From contig OY755177.1 in NCBI GenBank assembly GCA_963576735.1, forward strand, positions 15,314,001 to 15,378,000: a stretch of 64,000 nt of DNA. The letters are read 5' to 3'. The first letter of the stretch is position 1; each line of letters begins with the position of its first letter. This stretch comes from Bedellia somnulentella. Its lineage: Eukaryota > Arthropoda > Insecta > Lepidoptera > Bedelliidae. This document shows, one piece after another, positions 40,688 to 50,471 of the stretch. Both the position numbers and the translations under genes were made by a program. Below the pieces are notes generated by a model that saw only the letters and a list, made by a program, of their open reading frames with translations, did no database searches and was not told the origin of the DNA.

Positions 40688-43600
40688 ATGTCTCAGTTGT
40701 TCAGAGACCTGACCAAAGTGGTGAATGAGCGCACTACATGCAATCAGGTGTCAAATAATAATATTAAAGGTGAGAGCTTTATGGGTAAACAAACAGTTTA
40801 AAACACTACAACCAGCGGTGTTAGCCAAGCACTCCTCGATCCATTAACTCCTTCGACGGGATTTTGTCCAAAATATGGAACAATATTTGTTCTTTGGATG
40901 TAAAGGTGGCGACTGGGCTTGGATAACTTAAGTACTCAAATAATCCTCCTTTTTTAGTTTCCTGTTTTAGAAAGAGACTGCTTCGCACGAATAGTTTCTT
41001 AAATCACTGCTCACCCATTATGAAACTAGGCTTGATATTATTATAGCCTATATTTCTTCTCATGGTAAACCACTTTTTAATCGGTATTTTTGGCATCTGT
41101 GAATACAAGACAAACAAATTTATCCTCTTAATAATAATTATAGATACACATTATAAATGTATAACAAAAGGATAAGTGAAATTTCGACTTTTTCTGAATA
41201 TTATGTCAGCTGATATTCCGGCAACAAATCCGCATTTTTTTATATTTGTATTCAGGGCAAATCATAATTGCAAGTTTCATAATAAATATTAAAATAAACA
41301 TGATAATTGTAAGTCTTTGTAAGAATTGTAATTCTGGGTAAGTGAGAAGAATTGAAGAGCAAGAAAAACTTCGCGAGTGAGAGGGAAGCGAGTGATTTTT
41401 TAGGGTCTTATATTATTAGCGATCAATATCCACCACTAGCCGCTCTAATCAGGGTCAGGGCAAGCTTGAGCCCCAAAAATTTTAAGCTAGAAGCATATAT
41501 GGGCTGAGGTGAAACTTTTCAAAAACCATGAAAAAGATTACGTATAAAAGAAAGGAATGAAATGTATTTTTTTTGGTAACTACAGGTACTGAGCACAAGG
41601 TAAAGTTTACAAAGATACATTCATAATCTGCTTTTATATGATAAGTTTGCATTAAAGCTATATTTATCCCCTTTATATCTTTAAATGCATCAAGTTAAGA
41701 AACGTACATTTCCCATTTGAAAAAAATGTCATTTTTATCACTTGTATCTCTATATATCTTTTTTGGTTTTTATATTTTAAGTACTATTAAATATAAACTG
41801 TATAGTTAATTCAAAAAAATACTTCACCTTATATCACAAGGTGGATGATTTTGCCAATTCCCAGGTAATAATAAATAAATGTATGGCCCAGCTATGAATG
41901 TTTTAGAACCGAAACCGTATCGAATAACATTGACTATTTTGACAAGACATTGGTTTGGTACTTATCTTTTTTTACTAAAACAAATAATGGAGTGGAAAGG
42001 CCTACAGAAAAATATTTAACGTGTTAAAGAAAGATGAAAAAAGGTATTTTTTGTATGATTGAATATAGAGGGGGTCATGAAAGTAAAGGGGCTTTGCTGT
42101 TTAGTGTCGGCTTAGAATAGCACTACCCCATTTCTACCCATATGTGATCGTAAGATCGTAAGAGGTGACTAAGGGTATCGAGGTTTTTTAAGTGATTTTT
42201 AGGCGATGCGGTTGGAGCCCATCACCAAAAACATTTATTTTACAATCTTTTCCCCACTTAACTTCCAAAAGTGGCTGAACAATTTTCCGATTTTTAATCT
42301 TTGGCTATCTTTTTAAGGGATTTATAGCCGTGAGTATATGTATGTCATGAAAGTAAATTGAATTAAGTAAAGTAAGATGAAAAAAAGATAATTATAAAAG
42401 TGCATGCACGCAACTAATATTGTATGAAAAATAAAATGCATTGATTCGGTAATGGTCTATTTTCCTACTTACGAGTACTTATACTCACATAATTGATTCT
42501 TATTGCAGAAGACAGACTTAATTCGCCAGAATTAATCATCACTTTGTAGGTATGAGCTTCTTGTCACAAATTCTAACCTAACCCTTGCCTAACTATTGCC
42601 TAAAATAGTAGGACAAAGACCTACTATTTAATTTAATTAAAATATTATTGACTCCACATAAAAATTGTTTAAAAATAAAAGCAAATTTTTGGTAACATAG
42701 ATTTATTAGTTCATACATGTCAGAATTCCCTAGGAAATACAATGGCTGTGTAGTTTCAGGATTGTTTGGAAAAAATGGCTGTAGATGTAGACAATAAGCA
42801 ATTTCATCCATTTTTAATCCATCCTTCAACTTTCAAAAGTGACTTAGGATATCTACTTCTGAAGCTGTAGTTACCCTTTTTGATAAGTTTAGCCTTAAGT
42901 ATAGGGTAGGCATAGGTATATTTCTGTAATAATTTAATCAATAATTTTCCAACCACTTTCAGCAGTTAATGAGAGATAATATAGTAATACGTTTTGTTTA
43001 AACTTTTTGTCCCTGTTTTGTCAATGCTTTGGGACAATATGCGGTAAAGTATTTTTATTCTAATGAAACCCTTCACATCTATAAAAACATACATCAGTAG
43101 TTACTACCAATTATAACAGAAAAAATTAGCTATAGTTATAATAATTAAAATTATCTATTACATCACGTCTTTTATTGCCATTGGGATAGGCAGAGACGCA
43201 GCATTGCCAGTTTGCACGATCTTGGAAAATTGCATTTGCTTACCTCTCATTCATCGTTCTTATTATACATGTTCTTTTATTCTTCTCTCTTTAGACTCCG
43301 TAAAAATATCACGCAGTAACAATAACCGAAATAAACTTAGACAAAAGTATTTATGGATTGGCACTGATAAAACTGGACCAACCGCGAACAAGAAAAGGTG
43401 AGTAGTCAATTCCAGCTAATACAATGGTACCGCAACGGAAGTAACCAATTTGTAACAAAATGATAATTATTACAACTCTTGTAGTCTGCACTGAGATCTA
43501 TGAATGAAACGGAACGCAATAGTAGATAGCAGTGGCGCCAACTGGCGTAATAGCGAGTAATAAACAGCCATAAACACCACCCTAAAGCATTTTGTTAACA

Positions 43601-44419
43601 TTTCTCGCTTGTCCTGCCAAGGCCGGATGTTAGCAAATAGGTGAATCAGAAACGCGACCAACTATTGGTTTAGTTAAAACTAAACCGTACCAAGAGCGCT
43701 TTTAGTTTGAAGGGTAAGGTTCAGTATGTATAGTTTACTAACACATCTGAAATTCTTGGAATAATATTATTAAAAATTATTTTTCAAAAGACTACTACTA
43801 TGTGACCTGCGTCCTCCAATGCATTTTTTTCACAAACATCTCAATGATACTTCCTTTTAGCAAAGCCTAAAACACTTATTATTCTACATTCTCGCTAAAT
43901 TTCAAACTTTGTCTAGAATTGAATATATCTGGTGGCACTGCCATGTTGCGCCAAATAGAGTGAAAAGTGGCATGGCCCTGTCATCCTTTTTCTCGTTAAA
44001 CTGAAATTATTTAAAAAACTCTTCTAATTTTAAATAAGTATATGCATAAAGAGCATTAATGAAAATTAAAAAATACTCTCAAACTCTCAACTATTTAAAA
44101 TATACCGAATCTACATATTTCTCATGTTGCAACTTACAAATACAAAAATGCGTAAAAAATAGTTTCAATATTATGTTTCCACAACCCTAAAAATATATTT
44201 TAATACTTTTTCGTTTACACAGACATTGTTAATGTTTCGCACGTTTGTCGGGTTTCAAGAAAGAAGGTGGTGCTCTTATCTTATCACTGGTGTGAAAAAG
44301 TGTTAGATACTGATAATGTAGGGTACTGGACCGTTTGTTGTACGAAGACGTTTGTTAGTACTATCATGTTTTTACATATTAGGCTTTGTTGTTTCTTAAT
44401 ACTGTTGCTGATAGTGTGA
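40688..44419 (+). CDS. Candidate three-exon small gene, unrecognised
   Basis: Three short segments join in frame with good splice sites: 40688-40769 (ATG in exon after acceptor TTTTTTACTAG; donor AAAG|GTGAGA), 43317-43397 (acceptor ATCACGCAG; donor AAAAG|GTGAGT) and 44223-44419 (acceptor TCGTTTACACAG; stop TGA). All junctions are phase 1, giving 119 residues: MSQLFRDLTKVVNERTTCNQ..., then VTITEINLDKSIYGLALIKL..., then DIVNVSHVCRVSRKKVVLLS... with a hydrophobic C-terminus (IRLCCFLILLLIV) that could be a membrane tail or read-through into an intron. I do not recognise it, and an upstream exon is possible because the first segment follows an acceptor-like site. A chance match is possible; a second acceptor (43294) would also keep a frame but then stops early. 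Exon 2 lies just after an RTE fragment. Confidence 0.35.
40770..42074. other. Stretch without recognised features
   Basis: AT-rich; intron 1 of the candidate gene if that gene is real. No repeat family or other gene seen. Confidence 0.35.
42088..42344 (+). mobile_element. SINE-A copy with 13-bp TSD
   Basis: Full-length; flanked by TCATGAAAGTAAA (42075-42087 and 42345-42357). Confidence 0.92.
42744..42905 (+). mobile_element. SINE-A copy, strongly diverged
   Basis: GGCTGTGTAGTTTCAGG head and the CAACTTTCAAAAGTGACTTA and CTGAAGCTGTAGTTACCC segments are recognisable; the middle is deleted. Confidence 0.6.
43164..43300 (-). mobile_element. RTE 3' fragment, diverged
   Basis: The minus strand matches the RTE end (complement of CCATTGGGATAGGCAGAGAC and ACATGTTCTTTTATTCTTC). 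Confidence 0.75.
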
Positions 44420-44477
44420 TTTTGAAGCTTATCTATCGTCGAACAATTACAATTATCGTTGCACCTGTGAATCTAGG

Positions 44478-44592
44478 AAGGTAATCTATGTAGATGAATA
44501 TAATAAAACTCGAAAAGTTTGCCAGGGTTGAAAAACGGGAAACCATTAGACTCTGCCCACCCTGATAGGAAACGTGAGAATATGTGTACATG
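44478..44592 (+). mobile_element. RTE 3' fragment, diverged
   Basis: Matches the RTE from the VNEA segment to GTGAGAATATGTG, including AGTTTGCCAGGGTTG and AGACTCTGCCCACCC. It includes an AATAAA at 44502-44507 that could serve the candidate gene. Confidence 0.7.
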
Positions 44593-44599
44593 GTTATTT

Positions 44600-45900
44600 A
44601 TAACGAATAGCTGAATTGATTGGTATGAATATCTGACTACATCTGTGAGTGAGCAGTTAGGGTGCTAGTAATATGCTTAGCATATCACTTATAATAAATG
44701 ATTTATCTTAGTTTTTGTTAGGAAACTGCAATCTGAATATTCTTATTGTTCGAAATCAAAAGTTAAAAAAATAATACTAAATAAATTCCTCTCTTTATGG
44801 TTCGTGAAACACTTATTCAAAGCTACTATCAATTGATGGTATCAGTTAAAATACTTTAACTGCAATCCGCGCTAGGTTAGCGTGGTCGACTTGAGCCTAT
44901 TTTAATCACCCTATCTATTATCAAATTTGAATTAGAACTGTGACATTGAGTTATAACATTATTTGAACTTCTGTTGCTTGTTCATGGCTGTAATCAAACT
45001 ACAGAGCAAAGTAAAAAAAGTTTATGTGGATATTACAACCAAATGGCATCGCCTTGTTAAGGCTAGGTAGACAACTGGATTCATTACTCCAAAAATTTCT
45101 GAAATTTTAATACATTCCATCATATAAGTTTTCTTTTTAAAAATCATATTGTAGCTAAATTGAATCTTTTTTAAAACAAAACGGTATGTTTCAGAGTGAG
45201 GATACTTTCAGTTTTTATACACATAACGTCACATAGGATAACAAATTGAGCTGTATGTAACAAGTAATATAATTATGCCAATTTGTTTCTGATCAGATTA
45301 ATTTATTTTACACTATTAAAATTTCGATGAACTCTTAAATGCGTAGTATTTTTTCTCAAATCTTTACTAAGTAATGCAGGGCATGTTACATATTTGATAG
45401 ACAAAGAGTTTTCTTTCTTTTATTTATCATTTATTTATTAGTAATAATCCCCACATGAGGTTTTCATGAACAAAAACATTCAAACTTTTGAATTATACGG
45501 TCAAAAACTTTTAAGAGAACAACGTCTGCTGGTTCAGCTAGCTTCTCTCGATTTTCAATCCGAACATTCAAAATAACTTTCAGTTATTCATATCTTCATT
45601 ATATTCATTCAATTACATATATTGCAAAAAAGTAAAACACGAAATGGTATTTTCTAAAAGTGTACCGGATTAATATAGAAAGAAGGAAAGAACTTTATTT
45701 CAAACAAATGAAATACAACGAAAAAAAACGGGAAGAAAAAAAATAAAAGAAAACAAAAGCACTTAAAAATGAATCACTGGTATTGGTCATATAACTTCTA
45801 CTACCCTCATAAAGCAAATATTTGTGGTCAAAGTACTATTGTACAACTGAGAAAAAAGAAAATTCAGAATTGATCTGAAAAACGTCAAAGAACATTTATA
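44600..45900. other. Intergenic stretch, nothing recognised
   Basis: AT-rich sequence. The only shared block is ACATGAGGTTTTCATGAACA near 45456, also seen at about 4675. Confidence 0.4.
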
Positions 45901-45905
45901 AATGA

Positions 45906-46035
45906 ATTGAAAGTAAGAGGAGACTAAGGATTTAGGGGACTCTTCCTTTTTTTATTTTACAACTTTTTCCCTTTTTTTACTAACAGACGTGGCTGAAATT
46001 TGAGATTGCCAATTCTTCAGATTTGGCAAGAGCTA
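45906..46035 (+). mobile_element. Possible SINE-A relic
   Basis: AAGTAAGAGGAGACTAAGGA followed by a GTGGCTGA-like segment resembles the SINE-A middle; strongly decayed. Confidence 0.35.
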
Positions 46036-46469
46036 ACGAGCTTCAGAGCCTAACTTAACTGCTATCAATATTATTAACTTAGGCATCCAAAGTACTATTA
46101 ATATTTAATATATTTTGAGGTACACTGTGGTAGAAAATGCATGAATAATTATTTACCAAACGGAACATACTAATGGTACCTACCAGCCATTTCGTGAGTA
46201 GGGTACAAAAACAGGAAAACAAACATCTTATTAACATCATTCGGATAAAGGTCAATTTACTACTTCAATTTAATCATATTTTAGCAACTGTTTCATTAGT
46301 ATGTCTAACATACACTCATAGTGAAAATTATATTATACTAGCTTTTTGCCCCGCGACTTCGTCCGCGTGGACTTCATTTTTTGCATCCAGTTTACATAAT
46401 ACCAAAATACCGAAACACTATCTCTACTTCTGTTTTTTATATTTATAATCCCGCGGGTGTTGTAAATGA

Positions 46470-46649
46470 CATAAAAGATATTGAGGCTTTTTAAGTGATT
46501 GTTGGGCGATGCAGTTTGTGACCCATCACTAACAACCTTTATAACCTATCTTTTATCAATATATTTCCAAAATTGGGTGAAGAATTAGTATCTCCGAAGC
46601 TATGGCTACCCTTTTATGGAATTTATGGTTGTTAGCATATATTCATGAA
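46470..46649 (+). mobile_element. SINE-A copy, 5'-truncated and diverged
   Basis: Starts in the TTGAGGCTTTTTAAGTGATT region and continues to the GTTAGCATATATTCATG end. Confidence 0.7.
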
Positions 46650-47059
46650 TGATTGATAGATGGATTTCATAAATTCAATCGCACCAAGTTTAATTATAAA
46701 ATGTAAAAATCTCTATATTAAATTTCATTTGCTATAGCAACCCGTTAGGGGTTGAGTTCCAAAAATTCCTTTTTAATTGTTCATAAGAATCATGAAACAA
46801 ATATACCAAGTTTTTATGTTCAGAAATGAGAATATCTTTAGTAAGTACAGATACGGATAGTAGTTTGGCGCTGCGGCGACGGCCCGGTGCTGCCCCCTAC
46901 ACTGACCGTTGGTGATAGTGGGAGAGCTTGCAGCGATTGCTCGGCAATATAGGGATGATTAGTGGTGGATCTCCTTCCAAAATAATCGCTAAATTGAAGG
47001 GATAGTGCTTGTTATTATTGTATATAATGCTATTTTAAGCTAACAAAACATTTTTTTAC

Positions 47060-47155
47060 AAAAAGCTTGAATTACCTGAGATACGAACCCGGGACGATTG
47101 ATTCATAATAGTTCTAATTAAATATTCATAGTAGTTAGTTATACCGCTACGCAAC
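47060..47155 (-). mobile_element. tRNA-like fragment
   Basis: The minus strand has GCGTAGCGGTATAAC (A-box-like) and CCCGGGTTCGTATCTCAGG (B-box-like), about 60 bp apart. The arms do not give a standard cloverleaf, so it is a SINE head, not a tRNA gene. Confidence 0.4.
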
Positions 47156-47950
47156 GGAGACGTTACCGGGGGGGCGGTGAATTTTTATTACGCTTTATTT
47201 CATATTAGTCTTACTATTGATAAACAAATTTGTCATTTAAATTGATGAAACCCCTTCATCTTTCCAAAATGAACATTAACAAAGTGTCTGATGTGAATTC
47301 CATCGATGATAAAAATAATCGCTGCAATATTTTGGGCCATATATGAGTTAAGGTTTTTTGATGTTCCTATGAGAACTCTTGCGGATTCCTTAGTTTCAAG
47401 GAATCGTCGTCGTTTCATTTAGCTTCTAAATTTACATGTTAATATTCGTTTGCAATATAAGTAGATGTAAAAAAAATGTATACGATAAAAAAATAGTACG
47501 TCATCCCTCGGGAGTTCCTTATTTTCGGGGATCCATTACCGTACCATTAAGCTTCTAAATTTTGATTTTTATATTAGTTTACAATATTTTACGTTGTTTT
47601 AAACGATACACAGCGCCATCTCCAATGCATCCAGCAAGCAAACAATATTTTTGATTTCCCCTGGGAACATATTTTTTCCGGGATAAAAAGTACCCTATTA
47701 TTTAATTTAGACTTCTAACTACACGTCTGAAAAATTTCAAAGCAATCGGTTCAGTATTTACGGCGTGAAAGCGGAACAAACAAACAAACAAACTCACTTT
47801 CCCATTTATAATATTAGTATGGATTACATAATAATAATATTAACATTATATTATTCATTAATTGTTTTGTAATTTTTAAATACCGTTTGTGTGTTGTGTT
47901 TTTGTATGCAATAAAGTGTTTAAATAAATAAATAAATAAAAGACTCAACT

Positions 47951-48181
47951 CAAACGTTCACGCCGTATATTCCCAAAGGGGTTGGCAGAGGTACAATACT
48001 TCTGAACATCACCTTACATTGTCACCTGGTTTTCAGAGTACCCACGTTTTGCTTGGACAGTGTATTCACGTGATAGGGGGAAGGCCTGTCGCCGTTTTGT
48101 ACGAATATACTGTCACATGACGAAGTACAACTTAGCCATGTGGGTTTCCTCACGATGTTTTCTGTCACCGTTAACGGTGAA
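47951..48181 (-). mobile_element. SINE-B 3' part
   Basis: The minus strand matches the SINE-B body and tail; the tRNA-like head is missing. Confidence 0.85.
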
Positions 48182-48189
48182 AATTATGA

Positions 48190-48262
48190 AAAATAACATA
48201 TAACATAACATAAACATAACATAAACGTTCACGCCGAATATCCCCGAAGGGGTTGGAAAAAT
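48190..48262 (-). mobile_element. SINE-B tail with (ATAAC)n
   Basis: Short piece of the SINE-B 3' end (complement of GTTCACGCCGAATATCCCCG) with an ATAACATAAAC-type tail, next to the previous copy. Confidence 0.75.
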
Positions 48263-48689
48263 ATTGCTCTCATAATCGAATTCAATGGGAGGAGCGATAA
48301 CTATACTCTGTAGTAATCTTTTTTATGTGTTTTCACGGATAACTTCGTCGTTTGTAAACATATGTGGAATAACTTGGTTGTTGGAAATGAGATACCCTGA
48401 GGGTAGTATCATGAAAAAAAATAGCTGGATCTAATGATGGCATCCAAGAAAAAGTGAGAGGCACCTATATGCATAGTGCAGACTACTGTTTTCTCTAAGA
48501 AGTGTTTTTTCAAATTAAGAATTATTTTACTGCAAAAAATGAAACAAAATTGTAGTTGTAATTCAGAGATATTCAAATTTAAATTCATTTTTTTTACCAA
48601 AAAGGGTAGAATACAACTTATAATTATTTAACTAAATAATATAAATTCAATAAGTTCTAGGTATATTTACAAACTCTTAACATTAAGTG

Positions 48690-49263
48690 GTGATCATTTT
48701 GAATGGCTGGTGCCTGTTCATCATTGAATCATGGGTTGCTTAGTCTACTGAACTGAATTTAACAACCAAAATCTGCGTAGGCATAGTAGGTGTCAATGAC
48801 GTAGTCTAGGTATTTCCTGTTTGCGAATCATGAGTTATGAAAATACGGGGAAAACCAATAAACCCAGTTTCATTCGTAGAATCAGTGCAATTATGAGTTT
48901 TCATTAGCAAATTCATTTGGGATGACCTAAGTAAACTCAGTTGGAATCAGACCGTCACGTCAGTAGTATCACGAAAATGGTTGGTGATATGAAGGTTTAT
49001 CACATATATACATGTACTCACTGCCATTAATCCCGAAAAAGGGTAACCAGAGCTACAGAGCTAGAAACTATTCAGCCACATTTGGAAGTTGATAGGGATA
49101 AGATGGTAGAAATAAAGTATCATTGATGATGGATCTCCAATCACATCGCTCAATAACCACTTAAAAAGTCCCATATCCTTAGTTGTCTCTTACGACATCC
49201 GTAGCGCATGGGTAGAAAGGGTTATTGAAATTCTCAGCCAGCACTTCATGGGTAGAAGAAGGT
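48690..49263. repeat. Tandem duplication, unit 1 (contains a SINE-A)
   Basis: The unit from CATTTTGAATGGCTGGTG to the end of an inserted SINE-A is repeated 574 bp downstream (49264-49760). The two units differ at many sites, so the duplication is old. It lies about 0.9 kb upstream of the hedgehog start. Confidence 0.85.
49003..49247 (-). mobile_element. SINE-A copy, diverged (in duplicated unit 1)
   Basis: Minus strand, from the GTGAGTACATG-like tail to the head; includes a short internal duplication GGGTAGAA near the head end. Confidence 0.75.
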
Positions 49264-49760
49264 GTAATCATTTTGAATGGCTGGTGTCTGCTCATCATTG
49301 AATCATGGGTTGGTTAGTCAATTGAGCTGTGTTTAACAGTTAAAATCTGCTTAAGCATAGTAGGTGTTATTGACGTAGACTAGGTATTTCCTGTTTGCGA
49401 ATCATGAGTTATGAAAGTACGAGGAAAACCAAAAAACCCAATTTCATACGTAGAATCAGTGCGTAGTATGAGTTTTCATTAGCAAATTTATTTGGGTTGA
49501 CATAAGTAAACTCAGTTGGAATCATTCCGTCACGCCAGTAGTTGCACGAAAATAGTTGATGATATGTAGGTTTATCACATACATACATATACTCACGGCC
49601 ATAGATCCCAAAAATGGGTAAAAATAAAGTATCGTTGGTGATAGGTCTCAAACCGCATCGTCCAATAAACACTTAAAAAAGCCCCTAACCTTAATCGCCT
49701 CTTACGACACCCGTGGGTAGAAAGGGGTAGGAAATTCTAAACCGGCACTACACGCCGGTT
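49264..49760. repeat. Tandem duplication, unit 2
   Basis: Second unit, same order as unit 1, but the SINE-A inside (49578-49753) has lost about 70 bp. It ends about 440 bp before the hedgehog ATG. Confidence 0.85.
49578..49753 (-). mobile_element. SINE-A copy with internal deletion (in duplicated unit 2)
   Basis: Minus strand, tail CATACATACATATACTCACGG on plus to the CGGCACTACACGCCGG head end; the CCAGAGCT...TTGGAAGTTG part is missing. Confidence 0.78.
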
Positions 49761-50124
49761 TATTATCAGCAAATAGCATGGAGAATCATAAGGTAATGAC
49801 ATTCTTAGTAAACAGGAAATCTTCTGTTCATTCTCAATATTCACTAATTTAAACTAAAATCTTATCATCAAATAATTAAGTAACATGTGAGTTTTCCTTC
49901 TACCCAAAACATACCCTTAATTTGAAAGAGTTAACTAATTTTCATCCTGAAAAAAATTGCAACTGAACAAAAACTATTGTTCGTGCCGATTCGTTTAAAA
50001 TTTGCTTCTAACGCATACCAATTGCTAGGTGATGAAAAACTCCCACAAAGGTTGTATAGCTGAATGATGGGGTATTGTCGAGGTGAGAAGTGGCGAGGGA
50101 TGAGCGCGGTGGTGCAATGGTGCG

Positions 50125-50199
50125 ATGGCGGCGCGCAGTAGTGTGTCTCGAGACGCGGCGCGCTACAGACGTGCGAGTGGTATGATGCGCGCGAGATGA
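50125..50199 (+). promoter_or_regulatory. Upstream ORF overlapping the hedgehog start (ATGA)
   Basis: An ATG at 50125 opens a 24-codon frame ending TGA at 50197-50199. Its stop overlaps the hedgehog ATG (50196-50198) as ATGA. Two nearer ATGs at 50182 and 50185 are in the same frame, leaving MMRAR before the stop. Other upstream ATGs (50100 and 50117) also open short frames. If the mRNA includes this leader, translation would need leaky scanning or reinitiation. The transcription start is not known. Confidence 0.5.
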
Positions 50200-50471
50200 G
50201 GCTCGCGCTGGTGTTGCTACTGGCGGGCGCGGCGGCGGCGTGCGGGCCCGGCCGCGGGTTCACGAGGCGCCGGCCCCCGCGACGACTCACCCCGCTCGTC
50301 TTCGGACAACACGAACCAAACGTCAGCGAGGACTCGCAGGCGGCCAGCGGAGCCCCCGAGGGCCGCATCGCCCGGACCGACGATAAGTTCAGAGACTTGG
50401 TGCCTAATTATAATCCGGACATTGAATTTAAGGATGACGAGGGAACAGGCGCTGATCGCCTCATGACACAG
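50196..50471 (+). CDS. hh: Hedgehog, exon 1
   Basis: Exon 1 encodes 92 residues and ends CAG|GTGAGT. Residues 1-15 are a signal peptide ([15 protein letters not shown]). It is followed by C16 in CGPGRG, the palmitoylated N-terminus of mature Hedgehog ligands. Then come [38 protein letters not shown] and [15 protein letters not shown], the conserved start of the signalling domain, in which D81/E82 correspond to the acidic Ca-binding pair. Hedgehog is the secreted, cholesterol- and palmitate-modified morphogen that binds Patched. The rest of the signalling domain and the Hint autoprocessing domain must be past the window. The exon is GC-rich and unlike its AT-rich neighbourhood. The length and exon boundary agree with other hedgehog genes. 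Confidence 0.95.

Larger units (their letters stand above)
46337..47821 (+). mobile_element. Dispersed retroelement with CTTCGTCCGCGTGG start, interrupted
   Basis: Starts ACTAGCTTTTTGCCCCGCGA and ends CCCATTTATAATATTAGTAT, like 32238-32906. Inside are a SINE-A (46470-46649) and a tRNA-like segment (47060-47155). No ORF. It is probably a mosaic of an old retroelement and later insertions. Confidence 0.6.

Noticed and set aside
43204..43401. 65-residue plus-strand ORF as an independent gene
   Set aside because: Its first half is antisense RTE sequence; only the second half, in another frame, fits the candidate spliced gene.
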